From: HLUCCA09 sp038745585
GTDB lineage: Bacteria > Pseudomonadota > Alphaproteobacteria > Rhodobacterales > Rhodobacteraceae
Assembly (NCBI GenBank): GCA_038745585.1
Contig: JBCDLH010000001.1
Coordinates: forward strand, 248,001-312,000
DNA: 64,000 nucleotides
Reading direction: 5' to 3'
Part shown: positions 41,767 to 50,765 of the stretch, one piece after another
Layout: each line of letters begins with the position of its first letter
Position numbering within the stretch: the stretch's first letter is position 1
Made by a program: the position numbers and the translations under genes
The notes under the pieces: model-generated
Told to the model about the DNA's origin: nothing
The model's input: the letters and a program-made list of their open reading frames with translations, nothing else
Databases searched by the model: none

Positions 41767-43101
41767 GTGAGGGATGACGCCGCATTCGACATCGGCCTTG
41801 CAGCCGCTTCTATCCTGGTCGTCGATGACGAGCCGGGGATGCGTCATTTCCTGAAAAAAGCGCTGTCGGCAAAATGCGGCCGGGTCGACGTCTCAGAGAA
41901 CGCTGCAATGGCGTCCGAGATGCTCGATCAGCGCAGTTATGACGTGATCATCATCGATAACCTGATGCCGGGGCAAACGGGGCTCGAATGGCTCCTTGAA
42001 CAGCGCACGGTCGGGCTCCACTCGGATGTCATCGTCATCACCGCCTATGCCGACCTCGAAACCGCGATCGAAGCGATCCGGGCGGGCGCGAGCGACTTTA
42101 TCCTAAAGCCGTTCCGCTCTAACCAAGTCCTGAATGCGATCTCGAAGTGCCTTGCGAAGTCTGAGCTGCAGAAGCAAAACTCGCTGTTGCGCCATGAGTT
42201 GACCGAAGGCAAAGACCTCTTGCGGCACCGCGATACGCTGATCGGATCGTCGCCGGCCTCGGAAGAGGTGCGACGGCAGATCAAGTCCGCCGCGCTGATC
42301 GAGGCCAACGTTGTGATCCAAGGGGAGACCGGCCTCGGTAAACACGTCGCTGCGCGTATGCTGCATCGCGCGTCGAGCCGACGGGCCGAGCCCTTTACCT
42401 CGCTGCAATGCTACGGGCTCGATGCCAGCGAATTGCGCAGCCGCCTTTTCGGCTCGCTCGACCCTGTCGGTGAAGCGCGAGAGGGGATGCTGCGCTACGC
42501 CGATGGTGGCGTGATCTACTTCGAGGATGTCGAACTCCTCGACTCCGCCTGTCAGAACGTCCTGCTTGAATGGTTGACCACCGGACGCTTTCGCCCGGTC
42601 GGTGGGGGGCGCAGCTTTCTGACCGACATCCGCGTCGTTTGCTCCTGCTCTGAGCCTCTGCGCCGGGCGAGCGAGGGCGGCGCGTTCCACCCCGATCTCT
42701 TTTACCTCTTGAACGTGCACGAGATCCGCCTTCCGCCGCTGCGCGAGCGACCGGCCGATATCCTGGAAATCGCCGAAGTCTTTAGCCAGACGATGGCCGC
42801 GCGGATGGGGGCCACGCCGCTCCCCTTGACGGCTTCGGCCAAGCGCAAGCTTATGGCCCATGCTTGGCCCGGCAACGTCATGGAGCTGCGCAATATCGTC
42901 GAGCGCGCGCTGATCCTCGGCAGCTTTGATGGCGCGCTCAAGGACATGGGCCCGGAAGAGACCGAAAGCCTATCCGCCGTCGAGCAACGCCATATCTTGC
43001 GCGTGCTCGAGGCCTGCAACGGCAATCGGGCGGAGGCTGCGCGCAGGCTGGGCGTCGCGCGCAAAACCATCGACCGCAAGTGTCAGGCCTGGAACCTCTG
43101 A
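41767..43101 (+). CDS. NtrC-like response regulator lacking GAFTGA
   Basis: 444 residues from a GTG at 41767 (start uncertain; the receiver begins about 15 residues in at SILVVDDEPGMRH). Receiver domain: phospho-acceptor Asp64 in IIIDNLMPG, and LKPF. AAA+ domain (about 155-375): Walker A altered to GETGLGKH, sensor region intact (LPPLRERPADI), but the ELFG..GAFTGA block is replaced by SRLFGSLDPVGEA and Walker B reads YFEDVE. C-terminal Fis-type helix-turn-helix EAARRLGVARKTIDRK. Without GAFTGA it cannot remodel sigma-54 polymerase in the usual way. Overlapped by the kinase gene start. Confidence 0.9.
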   Translation: MRDDAAFDIGLAAASILVVDDEPGMRHFLKKALSAKCGRVDVSENAAMASEMLDQRSYDVIIIDNLMPGQTGLEWLLEQRTVGLHSDVIVITAYADLETAIEAIRAGASDFILKPFRSNQVLNAISKCLAKSELQKQNSLLRHELTEGKDLLRHRDTLIGSSPASEEVRRQIKSAALIEANVVIQGETGLGKHVAARMLHRASSRRAEPFTSLQCYGLDASELRSRLFGSLDPVGEAREGMLRYADGGVIYFEDVELLDSACQNVLLEWLTTGRFRPVGGGRSFLTDIRVVCSCSEPLRRASEGGAFHPDLFYLLNVHEIRLPPLRERPADILEIAEVFSQTMAARMGATPLPLTASAKRKLMAHAWPGNVMELRNIVERALILGSFDGALKDMGPEETESLSAVEQRHILRVLEACNGNRAEAARRLGVARKTIDRKCQAWNL

Positions 43102-43102
43102 C

Positions 43103-45067
43103 TTGAGGGTTGCCAGCGTCAGGCTGAGGCTCTTGCTCTTGGCCTTGTTGCCGCTTGTCGTTCTGATGCCGGTGCTTCTGGGCTTCACCATGGTCCGCTG
43201 GATCGACCGCTACGATGAGTTGCTGATCGCCAAGGTTCAGAGCGACTTGCGCGTGGCCGAGCAGTTTTTCGGCCAGATCGAAGAGGGGCAGGCGCAGAGC
43301 CTGACGGCCGTTGCCCAATCCACGCGGTTTCGCGCGGCACAGGCGGAGGGTGGCGCCGGGTTCGAGGCGTTTCTGAACGAAGAGCGCGCGCGGCTCGGCC
43401 TCGATTTCCTGATTGCCGGGGAGAGCCCCGACGCCGCTGCCTTTCCGCCTGCGGCCCGTCCAATCGTCCAAGAAGCGCGCGAGACCGCGCCGAGCGCGGG
43501 CCTGGCTGTCTTCGATGCCGAGGCACTCGACGCCGTGCGACCCGGCCTTGCCGAGCGCGCGCGTCTCGCCCTCGTTGCGACACCCGCCGCCCGGCCGATC
43601 GAGCGGACAGAGGAGCGTCGCGGCATGGTCATCCTTGCCGCGCACCGGATCGAGGGGACGGGCGGCGTCCTCCTCGCCGGGCGCCTGTTGAACCGCAACA
43701 CCGAGATCATCGACCGGATGAACACGCTCATCTATCGCGGCGACGAGAGCGACGAGGCACGCACCGGAACAACGACGCTCTTTCTTGACGACGTGCGCAT
43801 CTCGACAAATGTCCGTCTTTTTGAGGGTGCACGCGCGCTGGGTACGAGAGTGTCCGAAGTGGTGTGGCAGCAAGTCTTGGAGGAGGGCGAGACGTGGCTC
43901 GACCGCGCCTTTGTCGTCAACGATTGGTACATCTCCGGCTACGTACCGCTGACCGATGCGGCGGGGGGCCGGATCGGCATGCTCTATACCGGGTTTCTAG
44001 AGGCGCCGGTCACCCTTCAGCGCAATCGTACGATCCTAACGCTGGTGCTTGCCTTCATCGCCGTTATCGTGGCCACGGTGCCGATCTTCCTTCGGCTTGC
44101 AAGCGGCGTCTTTGCGCCCCTCGAGCGGATGAGCGCGACGATGGCGCGCGTCGAGGCGGGCGTGCTGGATGCGCGGATTGGCGAGGTCGAGACGCAAGAC
44201 GAGATTGGATCAGTCGCGGGCCATCTTGATCGGCTTCTCGATCAGGTCCAAGAGCGGGACGCCGCGCTGCGCGGCTATGCCGACAACCTCAACGCCCTCG
44301 TCGACCAGCGCACGCAAGAGCTGCGCGATGCCAACCGCAAGCTCGAAGAGACCTTTTCGCAACTCGTTTTGAAGGAAAAGCTCGCGACCCTCGGCGAAGT
44401 CACCGCCGGTGTCGCTCATGAGATCAATAATCCGGTCGCGGTGATCCAAGGAAACCTTGAGCTTTTGCGCGACGCGCTGACCCCGGATCAGCAAGACGAA
44501 CTGAGGACCGAGCTCGACCTGATCGACACCCAGACCCAGCGGATCAGTGTGATCACGGCCAAGCTGCTGAACTTCTCGCGCCCGGGCGAGCTCTCCGATG
44601 GCGGGGCGCGCGTCGATGCCAAAACCGCGGTGTTGGACGCGCTCGTGCTCGTTGCGGCCGACGCGGCCAAGCACGATGTCCAGACCGTGGCCCACCACGA
44701 TCCTGCCCCACCGATTGAGATAGTCGAAAGCGAGTTACAGCAGATCCTGGTCAATCTCTTTATCAATGCTATTCAAGCGATGGCGCGCGGCGGCACGCTC
44801 AGCGTGCGAACCGGCCCCGAGACACGCGAGGGCCAGCCCGGCACCTGCATCGCCGTGTCCGATACCGGCCCAGGGATCGCGCCCGCGAACCTTGAGCACA
44901 TCTTCGACCCGTTCTTTACGACCAAACAGACCGAGGGGACGGGACTCGGCCTCTCGATCAGCCACGCTTTGGCGGCCAAGGCTGGCGGAATGCTGACGGC
45001 TCAGAGCGAGATCGGCAAAGGCGCGACATTTTTTCTGTGGTGTCCGGCGGGGGCCAATTTGTCCTGA
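43103..45067 (+). CDS. Membrane sensor histidine kinase
   Basis: About 654 residues. TM1 (LLLLALLPLVVLMPVLLGF), a large periplasmic domain of about 270 residues of Cache type, TM2 (TILTLVLAFIAVIVATVPIFL), HAMP, a coiled coil, HisKA with the phospho-acceptor in GVAHEINNP, and HATPase with LVNLFINAIQA, DTGPGI and GTGLGLS. The frame opens with a TTG at 43103, adjacent to the regulator stop; a start slightly downstream at a GTC/GTT-rich stretch is unlikely, so TTG is kept with moderate certainty. The partner is the NtrC-like protein just upstream. Cache domains of DctB-like kinases bind small carboxylates. Confidence 0.9.
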   Translation: MRVASVRLRLLLLALLPLVVLMPVLLGFTMVRWIDRYDELLIAKVQSDLRVAEQFFGQIEEGQAQSLTAVAQSTRFRAAQAEGGAGFEAFLNEERARLGLDFLIAGESPDAAAFPPAARPIVQEARETAPSAGLAVFDAEALDAVRPGLAERARLALVATPAARPIERTEERRGMVILAAHRIEGTGGVLLAGRLLNRNTEIIDRMNTLIYRGDESDEARTGTTTLFLDDVRISTNVRLFEGARALGTRVSEVVWQQVLEEGETWLDRAFVVNDWYISGYVPLTDAAGGRIGMLYTGFLEAPVTLQRNRTILTLVLAFIAVIVATVPIFLRLASGVFAPLERMSATMARVEAGVLDARIGEVETQDEIGSVAGHLDRLLDQVQERDAALRGYADNLNALVDQRTQELRDANRKLEETFSQLVLKEKLATLGEVTAGVAHEINNPVAVIQGNLELLRDALTPDQQDELRTELDLIDTQTQRISVITAKLLNFSRPGELSDGGARVDAKTAVLDALVLVAADAAKHDVQTVAHHDPAPPIEIVESELQQILVNLFINAIQAMARGGTLSVRTGPETREGQPGTCIAVSDTGPGIAPANLEHIFDPFFTTKQTEGTGLGLSISHALAAKAGGMLTAQSEIGKGATFFLWCPAGANLS

Positions 45068-45136
45068 GGATCTCCGGAGCTGCCCAGAAAACTGGACATT
45101 CTGACCCTCAGACGTCGCTGCCCGCCCGGAAGATGT

Positions 45137-45149
45137 GGTCAATTTGACC
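45137..45149. promoter_or_regulatory. Perfect palindrome before the MFS transporter gene, beside an AT-rich tract
   Basis: GGTCAA-T-TTGACC is a 13-bp perfect palindrome in the 262-nt gap between kinase and MFS genes. Just downstream (45165-45206) lies a strikingly AT-rich stretch (TAGAATAAACTAAG, then TTTATAAATGCTTATTTAG) unusual for this genome and suited to a promoter or bending site. TTGACC within the palindrome and TAGAAT (45165-45170) could be -35/-10 boxes with a short 15-nt spacer. I saw no -24/-12 sigma-54 promoter. Confidence 0.55.
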
Positions 45150-45329
45150 TTGCTGCGATGCAGCTAGAATAAACTAAGTTGTTGTTTATAAATGCTTATT
45201 TAGATTGACAGGATGCGCCTTCAAGCCCCAAGCCTGTGACTAGGGCGCCGTATACCAAGGTCGACAATCCCGTCGCAGCGCCGCGCACCGAGGGGGATGA
45301 GGAGCCCCCTCCATCTCGGAGGACACGTC

Positions 45330-47033
45330 ATGTCACAATCAGGAGCAGGACCGTTGGATTTCCTGCGCAAGGAAAACATCGTAGCCCCCGACGGCTACAA
45401 TCGCTGGCGTGTACCGCCCGCGTCGATCGCTATCCACCTGTGCATCGGATCGGTCTATGCCTGGTCGGTCTTCAATCCGCCTCTGACCCGTGAGCTTGGC
45501 GTCGTCGCCTCTTCGGCATCAGATTGGTCGCTGTCTTCGGTCGTTTGGATTTTCTCTGTCGCGATTGTGGTCCTGGGCCTGACGGCGGCCGTCGGTGGCA
45601 AGTGGCTCGAAAAGGTCGGCCCACGCTACGTCGGCGTTGTCGCTGCGTGTCTCTGGGGCGGCGGGTTTATCGTCGGCTCCTTGGGGATCGCCTCGCATCA
45701 ACTTTGGCTCGTCTACCTTGGCTATGGTGTGCTCGGCGGTATGGGGCTCGGCCTCGGCTATGTCTCTCCCGTTTCGACCTTGATCCGCTGGTTCCCAGAC
45801 CGGCGCGGTATGGCCACAGGCATGGCGATCATGGGCTTTGGCGGCGGCGCTATGATCGGCGCACCGCTCAAGACGTGGCTGCTGAGCATTTATGCGAGTG
45901 CGCCCGATTATCTCGGGGCAGAAAGCGCGGTGACCCTCGTCACCGAAGGCGGCCGCCGCTTTGCCGAGACCGCTTCGGGCCTGGTCGAGGTCGTCGTGGC
46001 AAGCGCCGATCAAGCTGCAACCTTTGGCGGCGAGGCCGGGGTCTATGTCGTTGGCACGGGCAATACCGGCGCTGCAAGCGCATTCATGACGCTCGGCATC
46101 GTGTATTTCGTCGTCATGATCATCGCCGCGTTCCAGTACCGCGTACCGCGTGAAGGGTGGAAGCCCGAAGGGTGGGAGCCCAAGCCCGCAGCCGGTGGCA
46201 TGGTCACGCGCAATCACGTTCATATCGACGAGGCGCATAAGACCCAGCAATTCTGGTTGCTCTGGATTGTGCTCTGCTTCAACGTCACAGCTGGAATTGG
46301 CGTGATCGGCGTGGCCAAGACGATGATCAACGAAATCTTTGGCGACCTTGTCCTGGTCACCGCGGCCTTCGCGGGCACCTACGTCTTGATGATCTCGGTC
46401 TTCAACATGGTCGGCCGCTTCTTCTGGGCCTCCACGTCGGACTTCATCGGACGCAAGAACACCTATCACTGCTTCTTCGTGCTGGGCACGATCCTCTACT
46501 GCACGATCCCGTTCTTTGCGGCATCCGGTGGGGTTACGGCACTGATCGGCTTTTATATCGCCACGATGATCATCTTTACGATGTATGGCGGCGGCTTTGC
46601 GACGATCCCGGCCTATCTCGCCGACATCTTTGGCACGCTCCATGTGGGCGGCATCCACGGACGTCTGCTGACGGCCTGGTCGACGGCGGGTGTCCTCGGG
46701 CCTTTCGCCATCACCTACCTGCGCAACATGTCAAAGGAGAATGCCATTGCAGACCTCGCCTCTTTGGTGGATCCCGCGACCTTTGCCGAGAAGTTCGGCG
46801 CGCCCCTCTCGCAGCTCAATGAGCTGGTCGCTGCCAATACGGTGACGATCGCACGGCTGATGGAGATTGCGCCGGCTGGCACGGTCGACCCGACCTCCAC
46901 GCTCTACAACACGACGATGTACTGCATGGCAGCCCTCCTCGTGATCGCGTTCTTTGCCAACCTGATGGTGCGCCCGGTGGGCGATAGGCACCACGTGCAA
47001 CGGACGCACCCGAGCGCGGTGCCTGCGGAGTAA
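45330..47033 (+). CDS. OFA-family MFS transporter (oxalate/formate antiporter type)
   Basis: 567 residues from the ATG at 45330, preceded by GGAGG at 7 nt; an upstream in-frame ATG lacks this. Twelve TM helices with the OFA start YNRWRVPPASIAIHLCIGSVYAWSVF in pattern. About 150 residues longer than OxlT: an insertion of about 65 residues (around 190-255, GRRFAETASGLVEVVVAS...) interrupts the sixth helix region. Followed by molybdopterin oxidoreductase and fdhD genes, so formate or oxalate exchange is the likely role. Confidence 0.9.
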   Translation: MSQSGAGPLDFLRKENIVAPDGYNRWRVPPASIAIHLCIGSVYAWSVFNPPLTRELGVVASSASDWSLSSVVWIFSVAIVVLGLTAAVGGKWLEKVGPRYVGVVAACLWGGGFIVGSLGIASHQLWLVYLGYGVLGGMGLGLGYVSPVSTLIRWFPDRRGMATGMAIMGFGGGAMIGAPLKTWLLSIYASAPDYLGAESAVTLVTEGGRRFAETASGLVEVVVASADQAATFGGEAGVYVVGTGNTGAASAFMTLGIVYFVVMIIAAFQYRVPREGWKPEGWEPKPAAGGMVTRNHVHIDEAHKTQQFWLLWIVLCFNVTAGIGVIGVAKTMINEIFGDLVLVTAAFAGTYVLMISVFNMVGRFFWASTSDFIGRKNTYHCFFVLGTILYCTIPFFAASGGVTALIGFYIATMIIFTMYGGGFATIPAYLADIFGTLHVGGIHGRLLTAWSTAGVLGPFAITYLRNMSKENAIADLASLVDPATFAEKFGAPLSQLNELVAANTVTIARLMEIAPAGTVDPTSTLYNTTMYCMAALLVIAFFANLMVRPVGDRHHVQRTHPSAVPAE

Positions 47034-47125
47034 GCGCGCTCCGCCAAGGTAGGGCCGCGGTTTCTCCCACGCGGCCCTGCTTCTCTCGCCCTTGACGAAC
47101 ACAGCCACGCAAAAGAGGCGCCGTG

Positions 47126-49423
47126 ATGTCCAACAAAGACGAATGCATCCGCACATCCTCGGAGGCCGCCGGCGGTTGGGGTGCTCTAAAGAGCGTCGGT
47201 CGCCAGCTCATGGGATCGGGAAAGCCGATCAACAGCGCGCGGACCCTTCTGAGCCTCAATCAGGCCGACGGCTTCGACTGTCCCGGCTGCGCCTGGGGCG
47301 ACCCCGAGCACGGCTCTTCGTTCGAGTTTTGCGAAAACGGCGTAAAGGCAGTGGCCTGGGAAGCCACGCGGGCCCGCGTCACACCTGAATTCTTTGCCGA
47401 GCATTCCGTCAGCGCGCTGCAGGGCTGGTCCGACTATGACCTTGAGCACCAGGGCCGTCTGACGCACCCTGTCCGCTACAACCCGGCGAGCGATCACTAT
47501 GAGGAAGTGAGCTGGGACGAGGCCTTTGCAGGCATCGCGGCCGAGCTCAACAAGCTCGAAGATCCAAACCAAGCCGAGTTCTACACGTCGGGCCGCGCCT
47601 CCAACGAAGCGGCGTTTCTCTATCAGCTTTTCGTGCGGCTCTACGGCACGAACAATTTCCCCGATTGCTCGAATATGTGCCACGAGGCGTCTGGCGTCGC
47701 ACTCACGCAATCCATTGGCATCGGCAAGGGCACCGTGCACCTTGAGGACTTCGAAAAGGCCGATCTCGTCTACTGCGTCGGTCAGAATCCAGGGACGAAC
47801 CATCCGCGTATGCTGTCGTCGCTGCGGCACGTCGTTGAACGCGGGGCGAAGGTTTGCGTCTTCAACACGCTCAAGGAAAAGGGCCTTACGCGCTTTGCCG
47901 ATCCGCAAGAAAAGATCGAGATGATCCGCGGCGGGTCCGAGCCGACCTCGACCGACTATTACCGACCGCGCCTGGGCGGTGACATGGCCGTGTTTCGCGG
48001 TATGTCAAAGGTCGTCCTTGAGGCCGAGGTGCGCGCCCAAGCCGAAGGTTTGCCGCCGGTGTTGGATCACGCGTTCATCGCCGAACATACGGCGGGGTTC
48101 GAGGAGTGGTGCGCCATGGTGCGCGCCACCCCATGGGACCACATTGAGGACCAGTCGGGCCTCAGCCGCGACGAGATCGCCGCCGCCGCCCAGCTCTATA
48201 TCGACGCCGATCGCGTGATCACGGCATGGGCCATGGGGATCACGCAGCATCTGCACTCGGTGCCGACGATCCGCGAAATCGCGTCGTTCATGTTCCTCAA
48301 GGGGAACATCGGGCGCGAAGGCGCCGGGCTCTGCCCCGTGCGCGGCCATTCAAACGTGCAGGGCGACCGGACTGTTGGGATCAACGAAAAGGCGCCAAAG
48401 CCGCTGATCGATGCGCTCGAAAAGGAACTCGGCGTGACGTTGCCGCGCGCGCCCGGCCACAACGTGACCCACGCCATCGGGGCCATGCTCGACGGCTCGG
48501 CCAAGGCCTTTGTCGCGCTTGGTGGCAACTTTGCCCGGGCCGTGCCGGACAGCACCCTCGTCGCCGAAGCCTTTGGCAAGCTCGATCTGACGGTCAACAT
48601 CGCCACGAAGCTCAACCATGGGCATTTGATGCCGGGCAAGGTCTCTTACGTTCTGCCCTGCCTCGGGCGCACGGAGATCGACCGTAACTCCAAGTTGGAG
48701 CGGCAGATGGTGACGGTCGAGGATTCCATGTCGATGGTGCACGGCTCCTCGGGGATCAACTTGCCTGCCTCCAAAGCGCTCTTGTCCGAGGTGCGCATCA
48801 TCGCGGGCATCGCAAAGGCAACCGTGGGCAACGCTGTTGTCAACTGGGACGAGCTCAGCGACGATAACGACAAGATCCGCGACATGATCGCTCGCGTCCT
48901 ACCGATCTACGGCAACTTCAACGAAGACGTGCGCAAGCCGCGCGGGTTCTGGCTGCGCAATTCGGCCACCTGCCGAGAATGGAACACGCCGACCAAGCGT
49001 GCCAATTTCGGCGAGGCAGACCTGCGCGCGGCAACCGAATGGCAGGAGATCAAAGGACGCGCTGACACTTTTGTCCTGCAAACCTTCCGCAGTCATGACC
49101 AATACAACACGACAATCTACGGCATGGACGACCGCTATCGCGGCGTCTACGGTCTCCGCGAGGTCATGTTTATCAACCCTGCCGACATGGAAAAGGCGGG
49201 CGTGGCAGCGGGCGATCTCGTCGATATTACAGGCGCTTACGACGATGGCCGGCACCGCGCATGTCGCGGCTTCCGCGTCGTGCCTTACGACACACCCGAG
49301 GGCTGCATCGCCGGATACTATCCCGAAATGAATGAGCTTGTTCCGCATCAGACCGTCGGCGACCAGAGCTTCACGCCCACGTCGAAATCCGTCATCGTCC
49401 GCATCGCGCCGCACGTGCCATGA
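47126..49423 (+). CDS. YdeP/FdhF-type molybdopterin oxidoreductase
   Basis: 765 residues from the ATG at 47126 (AGAGG upstream; a GTG lies 3 nt before). Bis-molybdopterin domain protein of the FdhF/YdeP family. N-terminal Cys52, Cys55 (FDCPGCAWGD) and Cys69 (FEFCENG) can ligate an Fe-S cluster but give only three close cysteines. The likely Mo ligand region is NMCHEASG (Cys185), with Cys rather than selenocysteine. MSSLRHVVERGAKVCVFN and the C-terminal molydop-binding domain (FRSHDQYNTTIYGMDDRY) are intact. No twin-Arg signal, hence cytoplasmic. YdeP members are linked to acid resistance; here fdhD and an OFA transporter suggest formate oxidation. Confidence 0.9.
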   Translation: MSNKDECIRTSSEAAGGWGALKSVGRQLMGSGKPINSARTLLSLNQADGFDCPGCAWGDPEHGSSFEFCENGVKAVAWEATRARVTPEFFAEHSVSALQGWSDYDLEHQGRLTHPVRYNPASDHYEEVSWDEAFAGIAAELNKLEDPNQAEFYTSGRASNEAAFLYQLFVRLYGTNNFPDCSNMCHEASGVALTQSIGIGKGTVHLEDFEKADLVYCVGQNPGTNHPRMLSSLRHVVERGAKVCVFNTLKEKGLTRFADPQEKIEMIRGGSEPTSTDYYRPRLGGDMAVFRGMSKVVLEAEVRAQAEGLPPVLDHAFIAEHTAGFEEWCAMVRATPWDHIEDQSGLSRDEIAAAAQLYIDADRVITAWAMGITQHLHSVPTIREIASFMFLKGNIGREGAGLCPVRGHSNVQGDRTVGINEKAPKPLIDALEKELGVTLPRAPGHNVTHAIGAMLDGSAKAFVALGGNFARAVPDSTLVAEAFGKLDLTVNIATKLNHGHLMPGKVSYVLPCLGRTEIDRNSKLERQMVTVEDSMSMVHGSSGINLPASKALLSEVRIIAGIAKATVGNAVVNWDELSDDNDKIRDMIARVLPIYGNFNEDVRKPRGFWLRNSATCREWNTPTKRANFGEADLRAATEWQEIKGRADTFVLQTFRSHDQYNTTIYGMDDRYRGVYGLREVMFINPADMEKAGVAAGDLVDITGAYDDGRHRACRGFRVVPYDTPEGCIAGYYPEMNELVPHQTVGDQSFTPTSKSVIVRIAPHVP

Positions 49424-49722
49424 CGGCCCAGAGCGTCGATACGTTCGAGGATGCGGCAGCCCAAGCGCGCGCCTCTGGCACGCCGTTCTTGAGCGAGCTT
49501 GGCCCTTACATCCTGGCGGCGGTGACGCTTGGCGCGGCGCGGGATACGCGGAGCCTGGCGCGCGTTCTCGGCGTCGCCCATGCCCTCGTCATCCGCGAAT
49601 GCAATAGCCTCGGCGAAGAACTCGGGCTTCTTGAGATCGAAGACCGCGGCGATCGCTCGCAACGGGTGTTTGTCTCGCTGAGCGACACGGGTGCCGCGCT
49701 TTTTGGCGGAGGAGCGCGATGA
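49420..49722 (+). CDS. Small winged-helix (MarR-like) protein
   Basis: 100 residues. After a 25-residue lead, TRSLARVLGVAHALVIRECNSLGEELGLLEIED reads as helix-turn-helix and RSQRVFVSLSDTGAALF as the wing of a MarR-like domain, but without the N-terminal dimerisation helices of a full MarR. It is locked between the oxidoreductase and fdhD by ATGA overlaps on both sides, so it is made together with them. It could regulate the locus or act as an assembly factor; function unknown. Confidence 0.75.
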   Translation: MTAQSVDTFEDAAAQARASGTPFLSELGPYILAAVTLGAARDTRSLARVLGVAHALVIRECNSLGEELGLLEIEDRGDRSQRVFVSLSDTGAALFGGGAR

Positions 49723-50549
49723 CCCTGATGGACGAGCGCGGCCCGCGCTGGCCCGCAGCGAGCGCCCTGACCCCCCTCCTTCGCGTCGGTGCGAACGGGG
49801 CGACCGATGAGATGCGCCCGCTCGTCAACGAGGTGCCTATCGCCCTTGTTTTCAACGGCACGACAGTCGCCGTGATGATGGCCTCGCCTATGCATGTTGA
49901 TGATTTCGCGCGCGGGTTCGCGCTGACGGAGGGCTACATCACCGGGCTAGGGGATATCGAAGCCTTCGACATCGTGCGCCACGACAGCGGGATCGAGGCA
50001 CGCTTTTGGGTCGCAGACGCGCAGGCAGATGCGCTCACCGCGCGGCGGCGGGCGATGCTTGGCCCCATCGGCTGCGGCCTCTGCGGGATCGAAAGCTTGG
50101 ATCAGGCGCTGCGGCCGGCGGCGCGTGTGGGCGAGGGCATTCGCCTTTGCGCCGCGGACTTGCCCGCCGCGTTTGGCGAGCTGCGCCGCCACCAGTCGCT
50201 CCACGATGAAACGCGTTCCTGCCACGCCGCCGGTTTCTTCGTTCCGGGCGAGTCTATGCGCCTCTGCCGTGAGGATGTCGGTCGCCATAACGCGCTCGAT
50301 AAGCTCATCGGCGCGCGCCTCGCCGAAGGCCAAGACGGGGCGGGCGGCGTGATCCTCATGACGTCGCGGCTCTCGGTCGAGCTGATCCAGAAAGCCTCCG
50401 CCTTCGGCTGTTCCGTTCTGGCCGGCGTGTCGGGCCCGAGCGCCCTCGCCGTCAGCGCAGCCGCGCAGGCAAATCTGACCCTGGTCGGCTTCTGCAACGC
50501 CGGTGCCTTTGACGTCTTCACCTGCCCGGAGCGGATCGTGCTGGAGTGA
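49719..50549 (+). CDS. fdhD: Formate dehydrogenase sulfurtransferase FdhD
   Basis: 276 residues. FdhD carries sulfur from IscS to the molybdenum cofactor of formate dehydrogenases. The sulfur-relay cysteines are in GCGLCGIES (CxxC, about residues 112-118); other landmarks are VNEVPIALVFNG, EDVGRHNALDKLIG and FGCSVLAGVSGPSALAV. ATGA-coupled to the preceding gene, which supports the oxidoreductase being an FdhD client and therefore formate dehydrogenase-like. Confidence 0.95.
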   Translation: MTLMDERGPRWPAASALTPLLRVGANGATDEMRPLVNEVPIALVFNGTTVAVMMASPMHVDDFARGFALTEGYITGLGDIEAFDIVRHDSGIEARFWVADAQADALTARRRAMLGPIGCGLCGIESLDQALRPAARVGEGIRLCAADLPAAFGELRRHQSLHDETRSCHAAGFFVPGESMRLCREDVGRHNALDKLIGARLAEGQDGAGGVILMTSRLSVELIQKASAFGCSVLAGVSGPSALAVSAAAQANLTLVGFCNAGAFDVFTCPERIVLE

Positions 50550-50599
50550 AGGGCGCTCGTGCGTGACGGCGGTCAAGGCGAGGCCCGTCCCGACCGGCA

Positions 50600-50757
50600 A
50601 GGTTGCCCAATCGATCCATCGACATGTCAGATGCCGAGAGCTCCTCTGCGAGCCGTTGCGCGGCCAGCATCAGGCGTGCGGCTATGGTAACCGTATGTCC
50701 GCCTCGAACGAGCAAACGTGCCAAGCATGAGCCAAAAACGCCCGCGCCGCCCAGCAC
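50600..50757 (-). pseudogene. N-terminal remnant of a saccharopine dehydrogenase-like gene
   Basis: A GTG at 50757, directly after the DCC gene stop, opens a Rossmann start VLGGAGVFGSCLARLLVRGG followed by HTVTIAARLMLAAQRLAEEL. Similarity fades by about 50600 and the frame closes at 50518 inside the fdhD end. Full-length relatives run to 350-550 residues, so only about 50 codons remain. The rest has been deleted, probably at the junction with the fdh locus. Confidence 0.55.
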
Positions 50758-50765
50758 AGGGGCCC

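Noticed and set aside
45131..45160. Possible sigma-54 (-24/-12) promoter before the OFA gene
   Set aside because: A TGG and a TTGC are present but the GG-GC spacing is 13 nt instead of 10, and the regulator lacks GAFTGA.
45213..45239. Eight-codon open frame (MRLQAPSL) upstream of the OFA gene as a leader peptide
   Set aside because: Only a weak ribosome site and no downstream attenuator structure; such short frames are frequent by chance.
49420..49722. Full MarR-family repressor
   Set aside because: Too short, with no N- or C-terminal dimerisation helices; called only as a small winged-helix protein.
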